Source of the DNA: Anagrus nilaparvatae
Lineage: Eukaryota; Arthropoda; Insecta; Hymenoptera; Mymaridae
Length of the DNA stretch: 64,000 bases
Direction of reading: 5' to 3'
NCBI GenBank assembly: GCA_022575985.1
Contig: JAKSXM010000142.1
Location: 6,698,001-6,762,000 of the forward strand
Shown: one piece after another, positions 43,766-55,867 of the stretch
Layout: the number at the start of each line of letters is the position of its first letter
Position numbering within the stretch: the stretch's first letter is position 1
Position numbers and translations under genes: made by a program
Notes under the pieces: model-generated
The model's database searches: none
Seen by the model: the letters and a program-made list of their open reading frames with translations, nothing else
Told to the model about the DNA's origin: nothing

Positions 43766-44691
43766 AAATGTTTTTGGTGGAAAATTTAGTACATTAAACC
43801 TTAAAATGGCTGTACCTCAAAAAAATTATATAAAATTTGAATTTGAAGGAACCACTGGGCAAAAAATAAAAACTTCTTCCTAGAATGACTTAATAATAAT
43901 AATAATACCTTTTTTTCACTAATAATAAAAATATTAAACAAATTCCTTTTTCATTTTAAATAATAAAAGTATGAATTTTTTATGAAATAACTTTCTTTAT
44001 TTTATTTTTTATTTCCATTTTAATATAGAGTAGCCATATAATATTTATTATAGAATTTAATATTTTATTAAATAAATAAAACAAACTCATAAATGTTATA
44101 TAAAAAAAATAAATAAATATAAAGTATATTAAATTTCGAAACAATCTGTCAGCTTTAACTGTCCAATTTTATTTTATATCGAAGGGAAAAAAAATAAAAC
44201 CTTTTTTTTTTTTATTTATATATTTGTAAGTGATTTCCAATTTTAAAAAATCATTCACGTATAGAGCGAAAAAAAAAATACTATAGAAAATACTTGATTA
44301 TAAAAAAAATATTTTTTTAATTACGTACTTTAAAAATATATAATGAAATGTAATTATAATTTAATAATTTAAATAAAAAAATTTTTTTACAAATCGTATT
44401 TTATATATTTGCAGATAGTTTTTTTCATACGTATTTTTGATTGAATAAAAAAAATTTTATGCAAAAAAGTTATATGTAAATTATGTGTGTGTGTGTGTTT
44501 AAAGTACAAGGCTTGCATTGACATGGTTGATAACATTCTTTAATAATCCTTTCATAAAATTTATATTTTCATATATTTCGCAACACATTTTATTTTAAAT
44601 ATGTCAAAACCAATTTTCAAGAACCGCTTCATTTATATTTTAGTTATGTTTAAATTTTTAAATACTAAAAAACTAATTTTATAAAATTTAC
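43766..44691. other. AT-rich, no gene
   Basis: Only homopolymer and simple-sequence runs (GT repeat at about 44484-44499). Confidence 0.45.
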
Positions 44692-44925
44692 TTACAAGGG
44701 GAGACCGGAACATTTGGGACTCAAATTATAAATATGGATGACTTTAGTTTGTTGAAAAAACACCCAAGATACCCTCCTTTTATTACAAAGCGCCTTCTGG
44801 ACCCAGAAATGCCGGGGTCAATGTTATACCACAATTTTATAAAATAGAAGAATAAATGTAGGCTACCTTGGATATTTTTCAACATTATTAAAGTCATCCT
44901 TAACTATAGGTTGATTCCCCTTGCA
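44692..44925. repeat. Hairpin MITE, about 234 bp
   Basis: TTACAAGGGGAGAC at the left pairs with GATTCCCCTTGCAA at the right. ATGGATGACTTTAG...TTGAAAAA...CAAGATACC pairs with GGCTACCTTGG...TTTTTCAA...TAAAGTCATCC. No coding capacity. Confidence 0.7.
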
Positions 44926-45704
44926 ATTGAAACTCAAATTAATTATTGTAATGTACTCTTACGAATTTTAAATAAAGTTTCAATTGATTTTTATAAAAGA
45001 ACCTTCACTAGTTAAAATTCATGATAATTCAGTTACATAGAAAAAAAAATCTTTTTGTTAAAATTTTAATTGGAATCTTAGCAAAAAATGTTTAAATTGT
45101 TATTTAAATACATTTAACATCATGTAGAAAAGTAAAATTTATAAAAGACTTTAAAAAAAATCAAAACTCACATAGCATGAGTTTAAAATCTCTGAGAGAA
45201 AATCTTGTTAAAATGCTTCTTTTGACATATGGAATTTAAAGTAAAATGCTTGCTCCGTAAATAAGATTGAGAACATAGAAATGCTAAAGTTATTATTTTT
45301 CAACATTTCTCAAAATTTATTTATTTTTAAATAAAAAAGTTATGAAAAATTAAATGTAAATAAAAGTATGCATTAAAAAGATATGAAAAAAATTTTTTTG
45401 TCATTGCTTTAATGATATAATATAACAATGATTGAATTTAAAAGGAGAATTTCAAGCTCCTTTTCTTTTAATAATAATCCTTACTAACGTAATAAGAATG
45501 GTGCATTGTATTTCTATATATATATATATATCAACTTTATGAAATTGTCTTTAGAAAATTGCTAGTGCTTTTATACTCGGTTTCCTATATAAAATAAGGG
45601 AATAGCAAAGTGTATTAAGTTGAATAAAATTATTATTTTTAAAATATATGAAAAAACGATTGCATTTTTTTATAATACGTATTTTGCATATTACAATTAT
45701 GAAT
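44926..45704. other. AT-rich, no gene
   Basis: A TA run lies at 45517-45531. Nothing else is recognised. Confidence 0.4.
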
Positions 45705-45948
45705 TTAGCTCAAACAGAGCTAAATACTTCAATATGCCACATATATCACCGATTACAACCATGCAATCACACATTCATTTCTATTAACTTTTAAAAGTTA
45801 CAAGAAAATTTATGTATTGAATTCAACTAAATCTATTTTTTTCAAAATAAAATCTACCTCAAGCTTTTTTGGTGAAAAAATTTTTGAAAAAAAAATTAGG
45901 TCTTAACTCCATAATGTTTGTGAAATATCACCGATTACATAAATACAA

Positions 45949-45979
<31 letters not shown>

Positions 45980-46115
45980 GACTTTTTTTAAAAACTGGTT
46001 TTTTAACTTCCTGGGGTCTCGAAACGTGCTTATATGCCAAGAAATCAAAAATCGAAATTTGACATATCACAATGGTTCCTAATTGAGGAACCAAAAATCC
46101 CACTTGCCACAAGAA
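45705..46115 (+). mobile_element. 155-bp-period element, short internally deleted copy
   Basis: Starts CTAAATACTTCAATATGCCAC, as at 53350, and ends at the hairpin GGTTCCTAATTGAGGAACC (46074-46092). It has a CA microsatellite (45953-45979) where the 59430 copy has TG/ACGT repeats. The 155-bp monomers are almost all missing. Confidence 0.65.
45953..45979. repeat. CA microsatellite
   Basis: Uninterrupted (AC)13 inside the 45705-46115 element. Confidence 0.9.
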
Positions 46116-46149
46116 AGAAACGTAACTTGAAATATCATTTCAGGATAAA

Positions 46150-46330
46150 GCTCGACTAACATTTCGATTAACCTCTCTGTAACTAACTAGTAGATTTTAA
46201 AATTTTTAACGTCAATTCGAAGGGCTCGGTAAATTAAATCTTTCTCTGCTAATTAAACGTTGGCTGGTCGAATTTTAAATTTTTAATGTCAATTCGAAAA
46301 AGTTGATAAATAAAAATTTTATCTGCTTGA
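46150..46330 (+). repeat. Tandem duplication, about 100 bp, two copies
   Basis: TTTTAAAATTTTTAACGTCAATTCGAA at about 46194 and ATTTTAAATTTTTAATGTCAATTCGAA at about 46273 are near-identical, with GCTAATTAAACG / GCTTGATGAATA after them. Confidence 0.55.
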
Positions 46331-46754
46331 TGAATAATTCTTTTACTTGGAGAAACTTCAGTTATTATTTCTAAAACGCTGTATAAAAGTAGAAGAAAAT
46401 TAAAAAAAGTAAAATTTTATAATTTTTTTTTTTTATTTTCTTGAATACAGTGGACTTTTACGAGTAATCGTAAAATCTAGCCAGAATTTTCTATTCTTTT
46501 TACCTTCTAACAGAAAATCAGATCTCATAAATTCTAGCCAGAATATGCCCAGAATTTAGAAACTGTATTTGATTTCATTTAATTTTTTTACCACTCCTCA
46601 TATACAATATCAGCTAATAAAAATTTTTTAAAAGTTTAGTAATTTCAAACAAAACAGATATAATATTTAATTCATACGAACGTAAATAATTTTTTAATTA
46701 AAAAAAAAAGTTTCTCATTTTAATAAAAGTATAAATTCCTCAGCATAAATAGGT

Positions 46755-48148
46755 ATATATTAGACTGTGCCTTATTTTTTATTTTTCGATATTTTTTGGC
46801 TGCCCCCATTTTTTTCGAATATTTTGGTCATAGAAAACCCCCAGCTCCAAGGATTTTGATTTTCGATTTTTTTAACCCGTGCCGCCGAGCACTTGAAGTT
46901 TCCCATTTAAATAACATGGGAATTTTGGGTTTTTAGCTATACAAATTTTTACAAAATCCAAAAAGCTTTTTTAAAAGCTAATTTTTACTGAAAACATATA
47001 CTTTTATATGTTGTAAAGACATGCAAAAAGCCCTGCATCCATTCCAAAGGGAATTTTGGGGCTAGAAACGCAAATTTACATGTTGGCTCAATCTTATAAA
47101 ACAGGGTTTTTTGGTTATTTTCAATAAAACGCTACAACCTCAAAAATGAACCAAAATACTTCTGGTTAGTCTACTTTTTTTGGTGTAAATTTCACCTTTC
47201 AAATGCCTGCGTTTTTTTATCAATGATTCTCTCAGCGCTATAGTCAATTAACCTACTGGTAATTTTCGACTAAAAATAACCAATTTTTGAATTTTTTTAA
47301 ACTGCTGTCAAAAATGTAATTTTTGACAAAATTGAGCTTTATAGGTCTTAAAAATTTTCTACAAGGTTCAAATTTACAAAAATTTTTTACACACTGCTTT
47401 TCAATAAATTATTAACCAGAGATGATAATTTAAAGTCATAGTCCCAATTTCAGGGTTTAAAAAAAAAAATCAATTTTTATCATTTACTTTGAAAAACGAT
47501 ATCTTAAAAACTATTTAAAGCAAAGAGACGAGTAAAAAATTTTTGGAAACTTAAAGCTTGCAGAAAACTTTTAAGGCCTATAAAACTCAATTTTGTCGAA
47601 AATTACAATTTTAGCAGCAATTTAAACAAATTTAAAAATTGGGCCTTTCAGGTCAAAAATTAACAATAGGTTAATTGACTACAGTGGTGAGAGAATCAGT
47701 GATAAAAATACACGGTTTACGTCGTTTGAAAGGTAACATTTACACCAAAAAAAGTAGACTAACTAGAAGTATTTTGGTTCATTTTGCGGTTGTAGCGTTT
47801 TATTGAAAATTACCAAAAAACCCTGTTTTATAAGATTGAGCCCCAAAATTCCCTTTGGAATGAATGCAGGGCTTTTTGCATGTCTTTACAACATATAAAA
47901 GTATGTTTTCAGTAAAAATTAGCTTTTAAAAAAGCTTTTTGGATTTTGTAAAAATTTTTATAGCTAAAAACCCAAAATTCCCATGTTATTTAAATGGGAA
48001 ACTTCAAGTACTCGGCGGCACGGGTTAAAAAAATCGAAAATCAAAATCCTTGGAGCTGGGGGTTTTCTATGACCAAAATATTCGAAAAAAATGGGGGGAG
48101 CCAAAAAATATCGAAAAAATAAAAAATCAGACACAGTCTAGTATATAT
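46755..48148. mobile_element. Foldback element, 1.39 kb near-complete palindrome
   Basis: The left end TATATATTAGACTGTG is inverted at the right (CACAGTCTAGTATATATA). Arms of about 690 bases pair with high identity, for example AACCCCCAGCTCCAAGGATT at 46848 with its inverse at 48043-48070 and CCGTGCCGCCGAGCACTTGA at 46881 with its inverse at 48005-48024. The element length equals that of 14831-16220, although the sequence differs. There is no protein. TATATA at both ends may be the target duplication. Confidence 0.8.
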
Positions 48149-49679
48149 AAGTGTAAATTATTTTTTTAATAGAATTATAAATAAAGCTGTATTAATAAGA
48201 CATAAAAAATAAAGATAACCTAATCTCATGGACAATAATAATAAATATCAATAAAAATTTCGTACAATATTTTCTTGATTTCGAATTGGTTTCGAATTCA
48301 ACTAGGCTTATCAGAAGGATATACTTATTTAGGAGTATTTTATTAAGCCTTTTGATGGATAGTTTCTAGTGGAATATGTATAAAATATACCTGGGATAAA
48401 AAACCTATTCTACCAAAATTTAAGTTTACAAAATATTTCGAATCCATGTAGCAGCATCATTTTATATCATAAAAAAAATAGCATAGTACTTTATTTAAAA
48501 ACTTAGTAATTAATTTAAAATAAAAATTTACTTATGCATAAATAACTTTAACAAAATATGAACAATTTTATAAATGCTCATTAAAAACTTATCAAAATTT
48601 TAGTAATATAAACATTTTGAATTAATATTATTCTAAACGAAATTACATTAATTCATGTAAAACTAAATTATTACTTTATATTACAGAAATTTAGATTTAT
48701 AACGAAATAAGGCTTTTGAAATTTTATATATGATTAATAATAATAATTTTCTCATCAGTGCAGTTAAAATTAAAAATAAAAAGTTTTCTAAATAAACGTT
48801 ATAAAAATGTAATATAAAGGATAATAAAAATTATACAGGTCATTAAATTTATAAATACGTTAAATTTTCCGACTTATTATGTTTTTACTTTGAGCTTTCA
48901 AAGCTTACGCTACAGTTATAAAAGGACGGCGTATTGACTTTTATGCACTCTAAGAGTTCGAATCGTAGATAAAAATAATCTTCCGATTAATACGTACTAC
49001 AATAGTTGATAACCTACCTATCCATTCTTTTTTCAAAAGCTTTTCAAGACGCTATGCTTCATCTCAAGACTGCTATATAAAAGGTATTTACTTTTTTAAA
49101 TGTACATTTTTAACTCTCCATATTAAAAATATATGATAATTTTAATATTTAGCTTATTTCAATTTTAAAAAACTTAGTGTACATTTAAAATAAAAACATA
49201 ACTTTAATTTTTATTTTCTTTATTAGCAACATAAGAAAGACTTTTTAAAACGTACAAAATATACAAGTAAAAGCTCAGATTATACTCAAACGTGCTTTGT
49301 CAAGTGCAGCTGCACTTTCTAAAGAACCCATTTCATCATACACTGTAAAACAACGTTAGTTGAAATTTATAAAATATAAAAGTTATTAGTTCAAAAAACC
49401 ACTTTTCTCTGCTGTAAATTAGGGCTAAGTTCATATTTTTTTATGCAATCGTACGTTTGTATTCCACAAGTATCTGATATATACTGAATCTAGTCTTTTT
49501 AGTCTCACTATTTTTCCCGGTATGTTTCAGACTTCGAGAATCCGTAATAAATTATTTTGAAAATTATATGAAAAATATTGAAAATTCTGGAAAGGGAAAA
49601 CCGATTTGTGTTGGTCTATTTCACAAAAAAATAAATTTATAAATAAAAAATCATATTTTTCTCCCTGCCTGTATGCTAA
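48149..49679. other. AT-rich, no gene
   Basis: The only oddity is a B-box-like word GTTCGAATC at about 48957, without a tRNA fold. Confidence 0.4.
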
Positions 49680-50145
49680 GAACTAGTATTTTAACATGGA
49701 ACATGTTTATAGGGAGGGGGTACTTCAGAACTTGAAAATTAAGGGAGGGGGGTCAAATTTGTCCTATTTAAGGGGGGTGGTCAAATTTGTGTTATTTAAG
49801 GGGTGTGGTCAAATTTTTCTTAGTTAAGGGGGGGGGGGTCAAATGAAACTTAGAATAATTAGGGGACTTTGAAAAATCTGAGCTTAAGGACTTAAGATAA
49901 TACAGGTTTTTGAACTTAAAATAATATCGATTTAGGGACTTGGAATAATTCAGGTTTAGGGAATCAAAATAGTCTGGGTTTAGAATCATAACAGCTGGTA
50001 AGCTGATAATTACAAATTATAAAATTAGAAAATTGTATCGTAATGTTGAGTAACATTTGTATTATACCTAGTCCTCAGCTGGAAGTAAACATGTTCCATG
50101 CATTTAGGTTGTGTTTACACAAACCGGTTATAAGTTTTTCTAGTA
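49680..50145 (+). repeat. Interspersed repeat with inner G-rich minisatellite
   Basis: The ends are CATGGAACATGTTTAT (49696) and GTAAACATGTTCCATGCATT (50085). The left part has four units of about 33 bases with TTAAGGGGGG and GGTCAAATTT (49740-49845). The right part has degenerate units GGGACTT..AATAATTCAGGTTTA. Copies are at 38830-39180 (inverse) and partly at 14530-14620 and 24795. Confidence 0.7.
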
Positions 50146-50980
50146 CTTTTTTTCCTAATTTTACTGCCGAAAAAATTTTGCAGATGTATCTGAAAACTTT
50201 TTTCAATTTCTAAAAATCTATTAGTTTTGAAAAAAATTTTAACTGAAAGCATCCCTACCGAAAGAAACGGCAGCCTCCACCAATTTTATGTTCAGTAAAC
50301 TACGAAAAAGCAGAAATCTAATATATTAAAATTAATAATCACAGGAAAGTAATAATTTTAATTGTAAGAGGAAACAGGAAAATGAATGGAAAATTTAATA
50401 AAAAAAAACTATTTAATATTACTTGAATGGTAGAAATTGTTATTGATTACTTTTAAACGAGCTTATTGTTAAAGAAGTAACTAGAGAAACTTTTACTTTT
50501 ATCAAACTTTTTTTTTTTTATTATTTCATTCATCTTGTTAAAAAATAATGAAAGAAGAAAAAAAGCGATTATAAATCCATTTTTATATTCAATATACATG
50601 AGGAACAAGAGAAAAAAAATCAAATTATCCTAACTTTTCGTATTTGCGATATTTAATTTAAAAGAAAGGTAACAATAGATTTTTGCGCTTATCTAATCTT
50701 CCTATACTTTATTCCTTTATAAAAAATAAAAAGACAAAAATAAACAAGCGGTATTATAATATTATACCAACTACTATGTATCAGACAAGAGACCCTCCAC
50801 TTGACCTCTTTTTAAGTGCAAGCAACATCATTTACTCGTCTAAAAAAAAGAAAATTTTCCTCTCTCTTCTTATACAAACATTATTTTATTTTCCCTATAT
50901 ATTTTATTTTACTTCCTTTTTAAAAAAACCCTCTATAAATTTTTTTATACTTTAAAGAAATATATTATACAGTTTTTAAC

Positions 50981-51019
<39 letters not shown>

Positions 51020-51763
51020 AATCCATTTTATAAAAATGTACGTTGAAAAAATTTCAATATTATATTAAAACTTTGACGTACTTATTACATGTTTTTATAA
51101 ATAGAAAATATTTACAAAGATACTTTATCGATAATATGTTTTTTTAATCCTACACTTTCAGGTTGCTGTTCTTGAAATTTCAAGTAAAGTCTGTGTATTT
51201 GATTTTCTTAAAGGTAATTCTATATATAAAGTGAAAATGAATTAGTTTTAAAAGTGGAATCAATTTACACAGTTTAAAAATAAAGTTTCGAGTGCAAAAC
51301 TAGTTTACTGAAATGAAATTGAACTTTTTAGAGAAAAGTGGTCCTCCGAGAATTCCCAAACAAGAAGATTTGAAATTCCATATTTTCTAAGTAAAGCCTG
51401 TCTCTAGTATTTTAGCTCTAAATCAAAGTAGTACGGGAGGTTTATTTAAAGAAACTTATATTTCTTTTCAGGAAATTATTTTTTCTTAAAAAATCTATTT
51501 TCATTATAAAAACGAAGACAAATTTAATAAGCTCATCATTCATCCTCAAAAGTAATATACTTTATTTTTGAGAGAGCCAATTTTCATTTTTAAAAGACCA
51601 TTATTTTGGAAAATAAGCTTGTTTTAACTCTCGAAAACAATTTGTCTTAAAATCTTTCAAGCGAATTTTAACAAAGAATCATACCAAATCAGGACTTTCT
51701 AACAGCGTATGCTACCACCCGCAAAAAATATTCGGCTCTATAGGTATTTTTGTATTTTGTAAG
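50146..51763. other. AT-rich, no gene
   Basis: A T29 run lies at 50987-51015. The frame at 50683-50955 is low complexity and not credible. Confidence 0.45.
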
Positions 51764-52933
51764 CATTTAAGGTAATGTGGTAGTTCAGACGATCGAAAAA
51801 AAGCAGTTTTTTGTGATTTTTTTGTAGACAAACTATTGAACATATTAAACCAATTTTTTTAGGGCTAAATAATACATATTTATAGTTTATAAAAAAAATT
51901 TATTTTATTAATAATTTAAATTATAAAGGGTTGCTAACAGGTGTTAAAGTTTATTTGTAAAAAAAAAGTGTGCTGATTACTGACGTAATTTTTCCGGACT
52001 GAATGGTCGGAAACGCAAAAAAAAGAAAATTTTTAAAATTTATGAGTCAAGTTATAATGTGAACTAGAATCTAAGAATTTGCACCACAAATAAATAATTG
52101 GCGAGCATTTGAAAAAAAATTTGAAAAAAAAACGCTTTTTTTTAAAGTTTTTTATATAAAAAATATAGTAAAATTAAAAATTTTCGTTAGATCCTAGTTC
52201 ACATTATAAATATACATATTTTAAACATGCAGTTAATTTTTTAAGAAAATCGGTCCACGGAATTCCGAGAAATCGTGTCAGTAAGTCACAAAAAAATGGT
52301 TTTGAGATAAACTCGTTTAAGGTATTAGGATAGTGAAAATTTATGATAACAGAAATGAATGAAACTTATAAAATATAAAGATAAAGTCTTTAAAAAATGA
52401 AATAAACTTTCTTTTACAACTTTGGTTGCCTAATTATTATTTAATCAAGAAAAAGGTGTAGGTAGTTTAACATTGCTCTTATGGAAAATCATCTTTGGAG
52501 CTTTTGAAAAGTATGATTGCGATAACACAGATTAATGAAACTTAAATATATGGTAAATAAAAGCTCAAAGATTATATTTCCAATTTGTTTTACTTGTTTC
52601 ATTGCATAATTATTAAATAATTAAATAAAAAGTATGTAAATAACCTAGTATTATACTAATACATATACGATTTTACATATGTATGTAGCGCCGATAATTC
52701 AGAAATCGAAAAAAAATACCAACAAAATGGCGTATCACTATCCTAATACCTTAAAGTTATTTTTTCACATAAATTAAAGACTTAACAATAATTATTGAAA
52801 GTAGGCTTAAAAATAGTACTTATAATGCTCCGATTTGTCTAAAATTTTTTTTCCATATTTTTAAATAGTTATACTTTCAGAAAATAAAAAAAAAATTTTT
52901 TTTTAAACGAAAAGTACCACATTACCTTAAATG
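51764..52933. mobile_element. TIR DNA element with 19-bp perfect TIRs (outer)
   Basis: CATTTAAGGTAATGTGGTA at 51764-51782 is perfectly inverted at 52915-52933. The element is about 1.17 kb including a nested 440-bp element, so about 730 bases alone. No transposase. Confidence 0.75.
52316..52755. mobile_element. Nested 440-bp MITE with 21-bp perfect TIRs
   Basis: TTTAAGGTATTAGGATAG at 52316 and its perfect inverse ending at 52755 (21 bases in all). It sits inside the 51764-52933 element and its TIR shares the first nine bases, TTTAAGGTA, with that element. Interior sequence is AT-rich and noncoding. Confidence 0.8.
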
Positions 52934-53305
52934 AAAATAATTTCGGAATTTTGAAAAATCGTTTTGATTTTACATTAATATTTGCATAACCACGAAATTT
53001 GCATAAGAATTCAATATTCTATACTATTTCAGCCGCAGGCTCTCATTTTTGAAATGGTTTTAAATCGTTTTGTATAATGGATCTACAATTATAAATACGT
53101 GTAGACATTATCAATTCAAACAGAAATTTTTTCAATATATATGAAAAACTAATGAAATAAAACAATATTTTTCATAGGTATTTTCAATTTTTTGGTAAAT
53201 ATTAAAAGGATTTGGATTTGAAAATTTTTTGGAAATGAAAGTTAATATTTCAGTTGTACAAGCACCTTTATTTTACTTAATAAAAACGTATTGAAAAATA
53301 AAAAA

Positions 53306-53547
53306 ATACCCTGCCAACCAACTGGCACTAAGGTTCCTCAAACAATGAGCTTAATACTTCAATATGCCACAGATATTACCGATTTCAACCATCAATCATA
53401 CTTTCATTTCTATTAACGTTTAAAAGTTAAAAGAAAATTTATGTATTGAATTTAACTAAATCTATTTTTTTCTAATAAAATCTAACGTAATTCATTGGAT
53501 AATAATTATTCAAGATAGTACTTTCATGGAAATAAAGTAAAGTATTA

Positions 53548-53582
<35 letters not shown>

Positions 53583-54245
53583 TGTAGTTTAAAAAAACTT
53601 TTTCAATTTTGAGAAATAAATTTTGGAAAAATTCGGTATCAAATCCAAAAAATTACTATAAACGAACTGCCTAAAACTAGTAATCTCATAGAAATAAATT
53701 AGGTACTACATCCAAAAAGAAAAAAAAATTTGTTGTTTTTTGTTTTTTTTTATGACAAAATTTTTGGAAAAATAATTTTCAAAAAATTAAGTATCAGATT
53801 CGAGATATCGAGTAAAACCCATACTTTCAAATATAAGTACTTTCATGGAAATAAATGAGGTATTACATCCAAATTAAAAAAAAAAAAGTATTTTGAGTTT
53901 TTTTGATGAGAAAATTTTTGGAAAAAAAAATTAGGTCTTAATTCGATAATGTTTGTGAAGTTTCACCCGTTACAATATTTTCAGATATTAGTGCTTTAAT
54001 GGAATTAAATGAGGTATTACACCCCAAAAATAATAAAATATTGCAGGTTTTTTAATTTTTTTGTTTTTTTAATTTTTAGAAAAAATTTTTGAAAAAATTC
54101 GGTGTCAGATCCAAAAAATGACTATAAGCAAACTTTCTAAAACTAGTACTTTCATAGAAATAAATTAGGTACTACGTCCAAAAAGAAAAAAAAAATTGGT
54201 GTTTTTTGTAATTTTTCGTGAAAAAAATTTCCCAAAATTTTTGGT
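53306..54245 (+). mobile_element. 155-bp-period element, second copy (5' end kept)
   Basis: Begins AATACCCTGCCAACCAACTGG then CACTAAGGTTCCTCA. It contains about five monomers marked by AGTACTTTCATGGAAATAAA or similar at 53517, 53677, 53832, 53990 and 54146. A 31-base poly(A) lies at 53549-53579. It lacks the terminal GGTTCC hairpin seen at 46074 and 59436. Confidence 0.7.
53549..53579. repeat. Poly(A) run, 31 bases
   Basis: Uninterrupted A run inside the 155-bp-period element. It is not the tail of a recognised retroposon. Confidence 0.85.
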
Positions 54246-54324
54246 TTTATTTTTATTCGAGTATTTCGTCATCCTATTAAAAAATTTCGCCGTCCAGAAT
54301 AAAAGAAAAATTTATTTTGAGGAA

Positions 54325-54435
54325 TGAAAAGGGTTCTGGACCGAGGTGCGTAGCACCTAGTGACAATAATGAAATATTTTTTTCTTGAGATAAATTTTGA
54401 AAATAAAAAAATAATGGTTTATTAAAATTATGAAA
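54325..54435 (+). repeat. Repeat with GGTGCGTAGCACC palindrome, plus copy
   Basis: GGGTTCTGGACCGAGGTGCG and TAGCACCTAGTGACAATAAT (palindrome 54345-54357), followed by TTTTTCTTGAGATAAATTTT. Inverse of 43622-43765. Confidence 0.7.
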
Positions 54436-54529
54436 AAATTTTATTATTTGAAATTGTCATCTCACTGTACAATTGTTTTTATTTATGAATTAAACTATAC
54501 AGTTTTATTTCGATTAAATATGAAATATG

Positions 54530-54590
54530 ATCTGAGGGGGTTGGGGCGTTTTAGCGTGCTAGGGGCTTGCCCCCTAGTAGCAACTTAAAG
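54530..54590 (+). repeat. GC-rich repeat fragment with GGGGCTTGCCCCC palindrome
   Basis: CTAGGGGCTTGCCCCCTAG (54559-54577) preceded by GAGGGGGTTGGGGCGTTTTA. It is very GC-rich compared with everything around it. No second copy is seen in the window. Confidence 0.6.
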
Positions 54591-55867
54591 ATCCAATAAA
54601 ATGGTTGAAATTTATACGAATCATTTGTGAAATTACCGGCAAATTTTAACCCGTACTTCAAAGATAAAAACTTTTTTCGTTAGTTATTTACATGACATTA
54701 TCAAGCTTTTCAGGAATCGATTGAGGTATGCAATTAGCTAAAAGAAAATTATTTTAGCTGACACGCAAAGGCAAAAAATATTGCTTACAATCGTGAAAAA
54801 AATCAAAAAGAAATTTCAGATTTAATTTATTTTGGAAAAATGTAGGGCTCGTAAACTATGGGAGAACTTTATAAAATAATTTTAACCAATATTTATCAAC
54901 TGAGAATCTGCTGAATTTATAAAAAATTTTTCTAACTTTAGCCTGAAAATAACAGAACTATATATTCTAGCTCCAGAAAAACTTTACAAAACTGTTATCA
55001 AATTATCAAAAACATTAAACCCATCCAAAAATAAATGAAACACAGTTTGATAAAAAAATTAAGAGACAAGAAAACTGTAATTGATAATAAAATTATGATA
55101 AAAATCAATGGCAGAATTGTTAGAGAAACTGAAAAATTACTTTTATTCAAAAAATACATACCAACACATTATTACCGCCCTTATATATTCACCCCACATG
55201 ACATTTATTTATTTGCTACATAAAAAAAGGGAGAAAAAAGAATTTTTTAAATTTGGGTAAAGAAAAGCGAATAAAAATAAATTCAAATTTTATTTCAAAT
55301 ACATATGAATCAAAAAATAAATAAAATTTTATTAAATTACCTGTCACACATGTGAATTAAAAAATAAGGATTTTTTTTAGGGAAATTTAAGAAACAAGGG
55401 TCAAGACGATGACATAATAATACTCGATTTATCCCGCCTATCTTTCTTGACATTATCCTTTCTGTATACATTTATATACATATATAGCTGTATATATATA
55501 TATAAATACTACTATAATTATAAATTCATATTCTTTAATTTATTTTTTCATTTAACAAAACAATTACACTGATTTTTCACTTAATAACACAACGTATTTT
55601 CACTTTATAAAAAAATAACTCGTGTATACCCATTATATATAATTTTCACATCAAATATAAACATATATATAATATATATATATATACATTTATCTATAGA
55701 AATTCAAATCATTTTTTTTTAAACACTTTAACAAAATGACATTAACTAAAAATTAAAAAAAAAACAATTCTTTTTTTTATAATAAACACTGAAAATTATT
55801 TGTTTTATAAAAATTTTATTATTTTGTTAAATAGTTAACGTTATATTATAATATAGATAATATAAGA
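54591..55867. other. AT-rich, no gene
   Basis: A frame at 55035-55223 codes a Lys-rich low-complexity product and is not credible. TA runs lie at 55490-55510 and 55660-55685. Confidence 0.4.

Noticed and set aside
48930..48975. tRNA-like B box (GAGTTCGAATCGTAG)
   Set aside because: No A box at the right distance and no acceptor-stem pairing. It could be a degenerate SINE or chance.
50683..50955. 90-codon plus frame
   Set aside because: Low-complexity Phe/Ile/Lys product and no splice or family support.
53549..53579. Poly(A) run as the tail of a LINE or SINE
   Set aside because: It lies inside a monomer of the 155-bp-period element, with no upstream retroposon sequence and no target duplication.
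55035..55223. 62-codon plus frame (Lys-rich)
   Set aside because: No family, and composition follows the local A-rich DNA.
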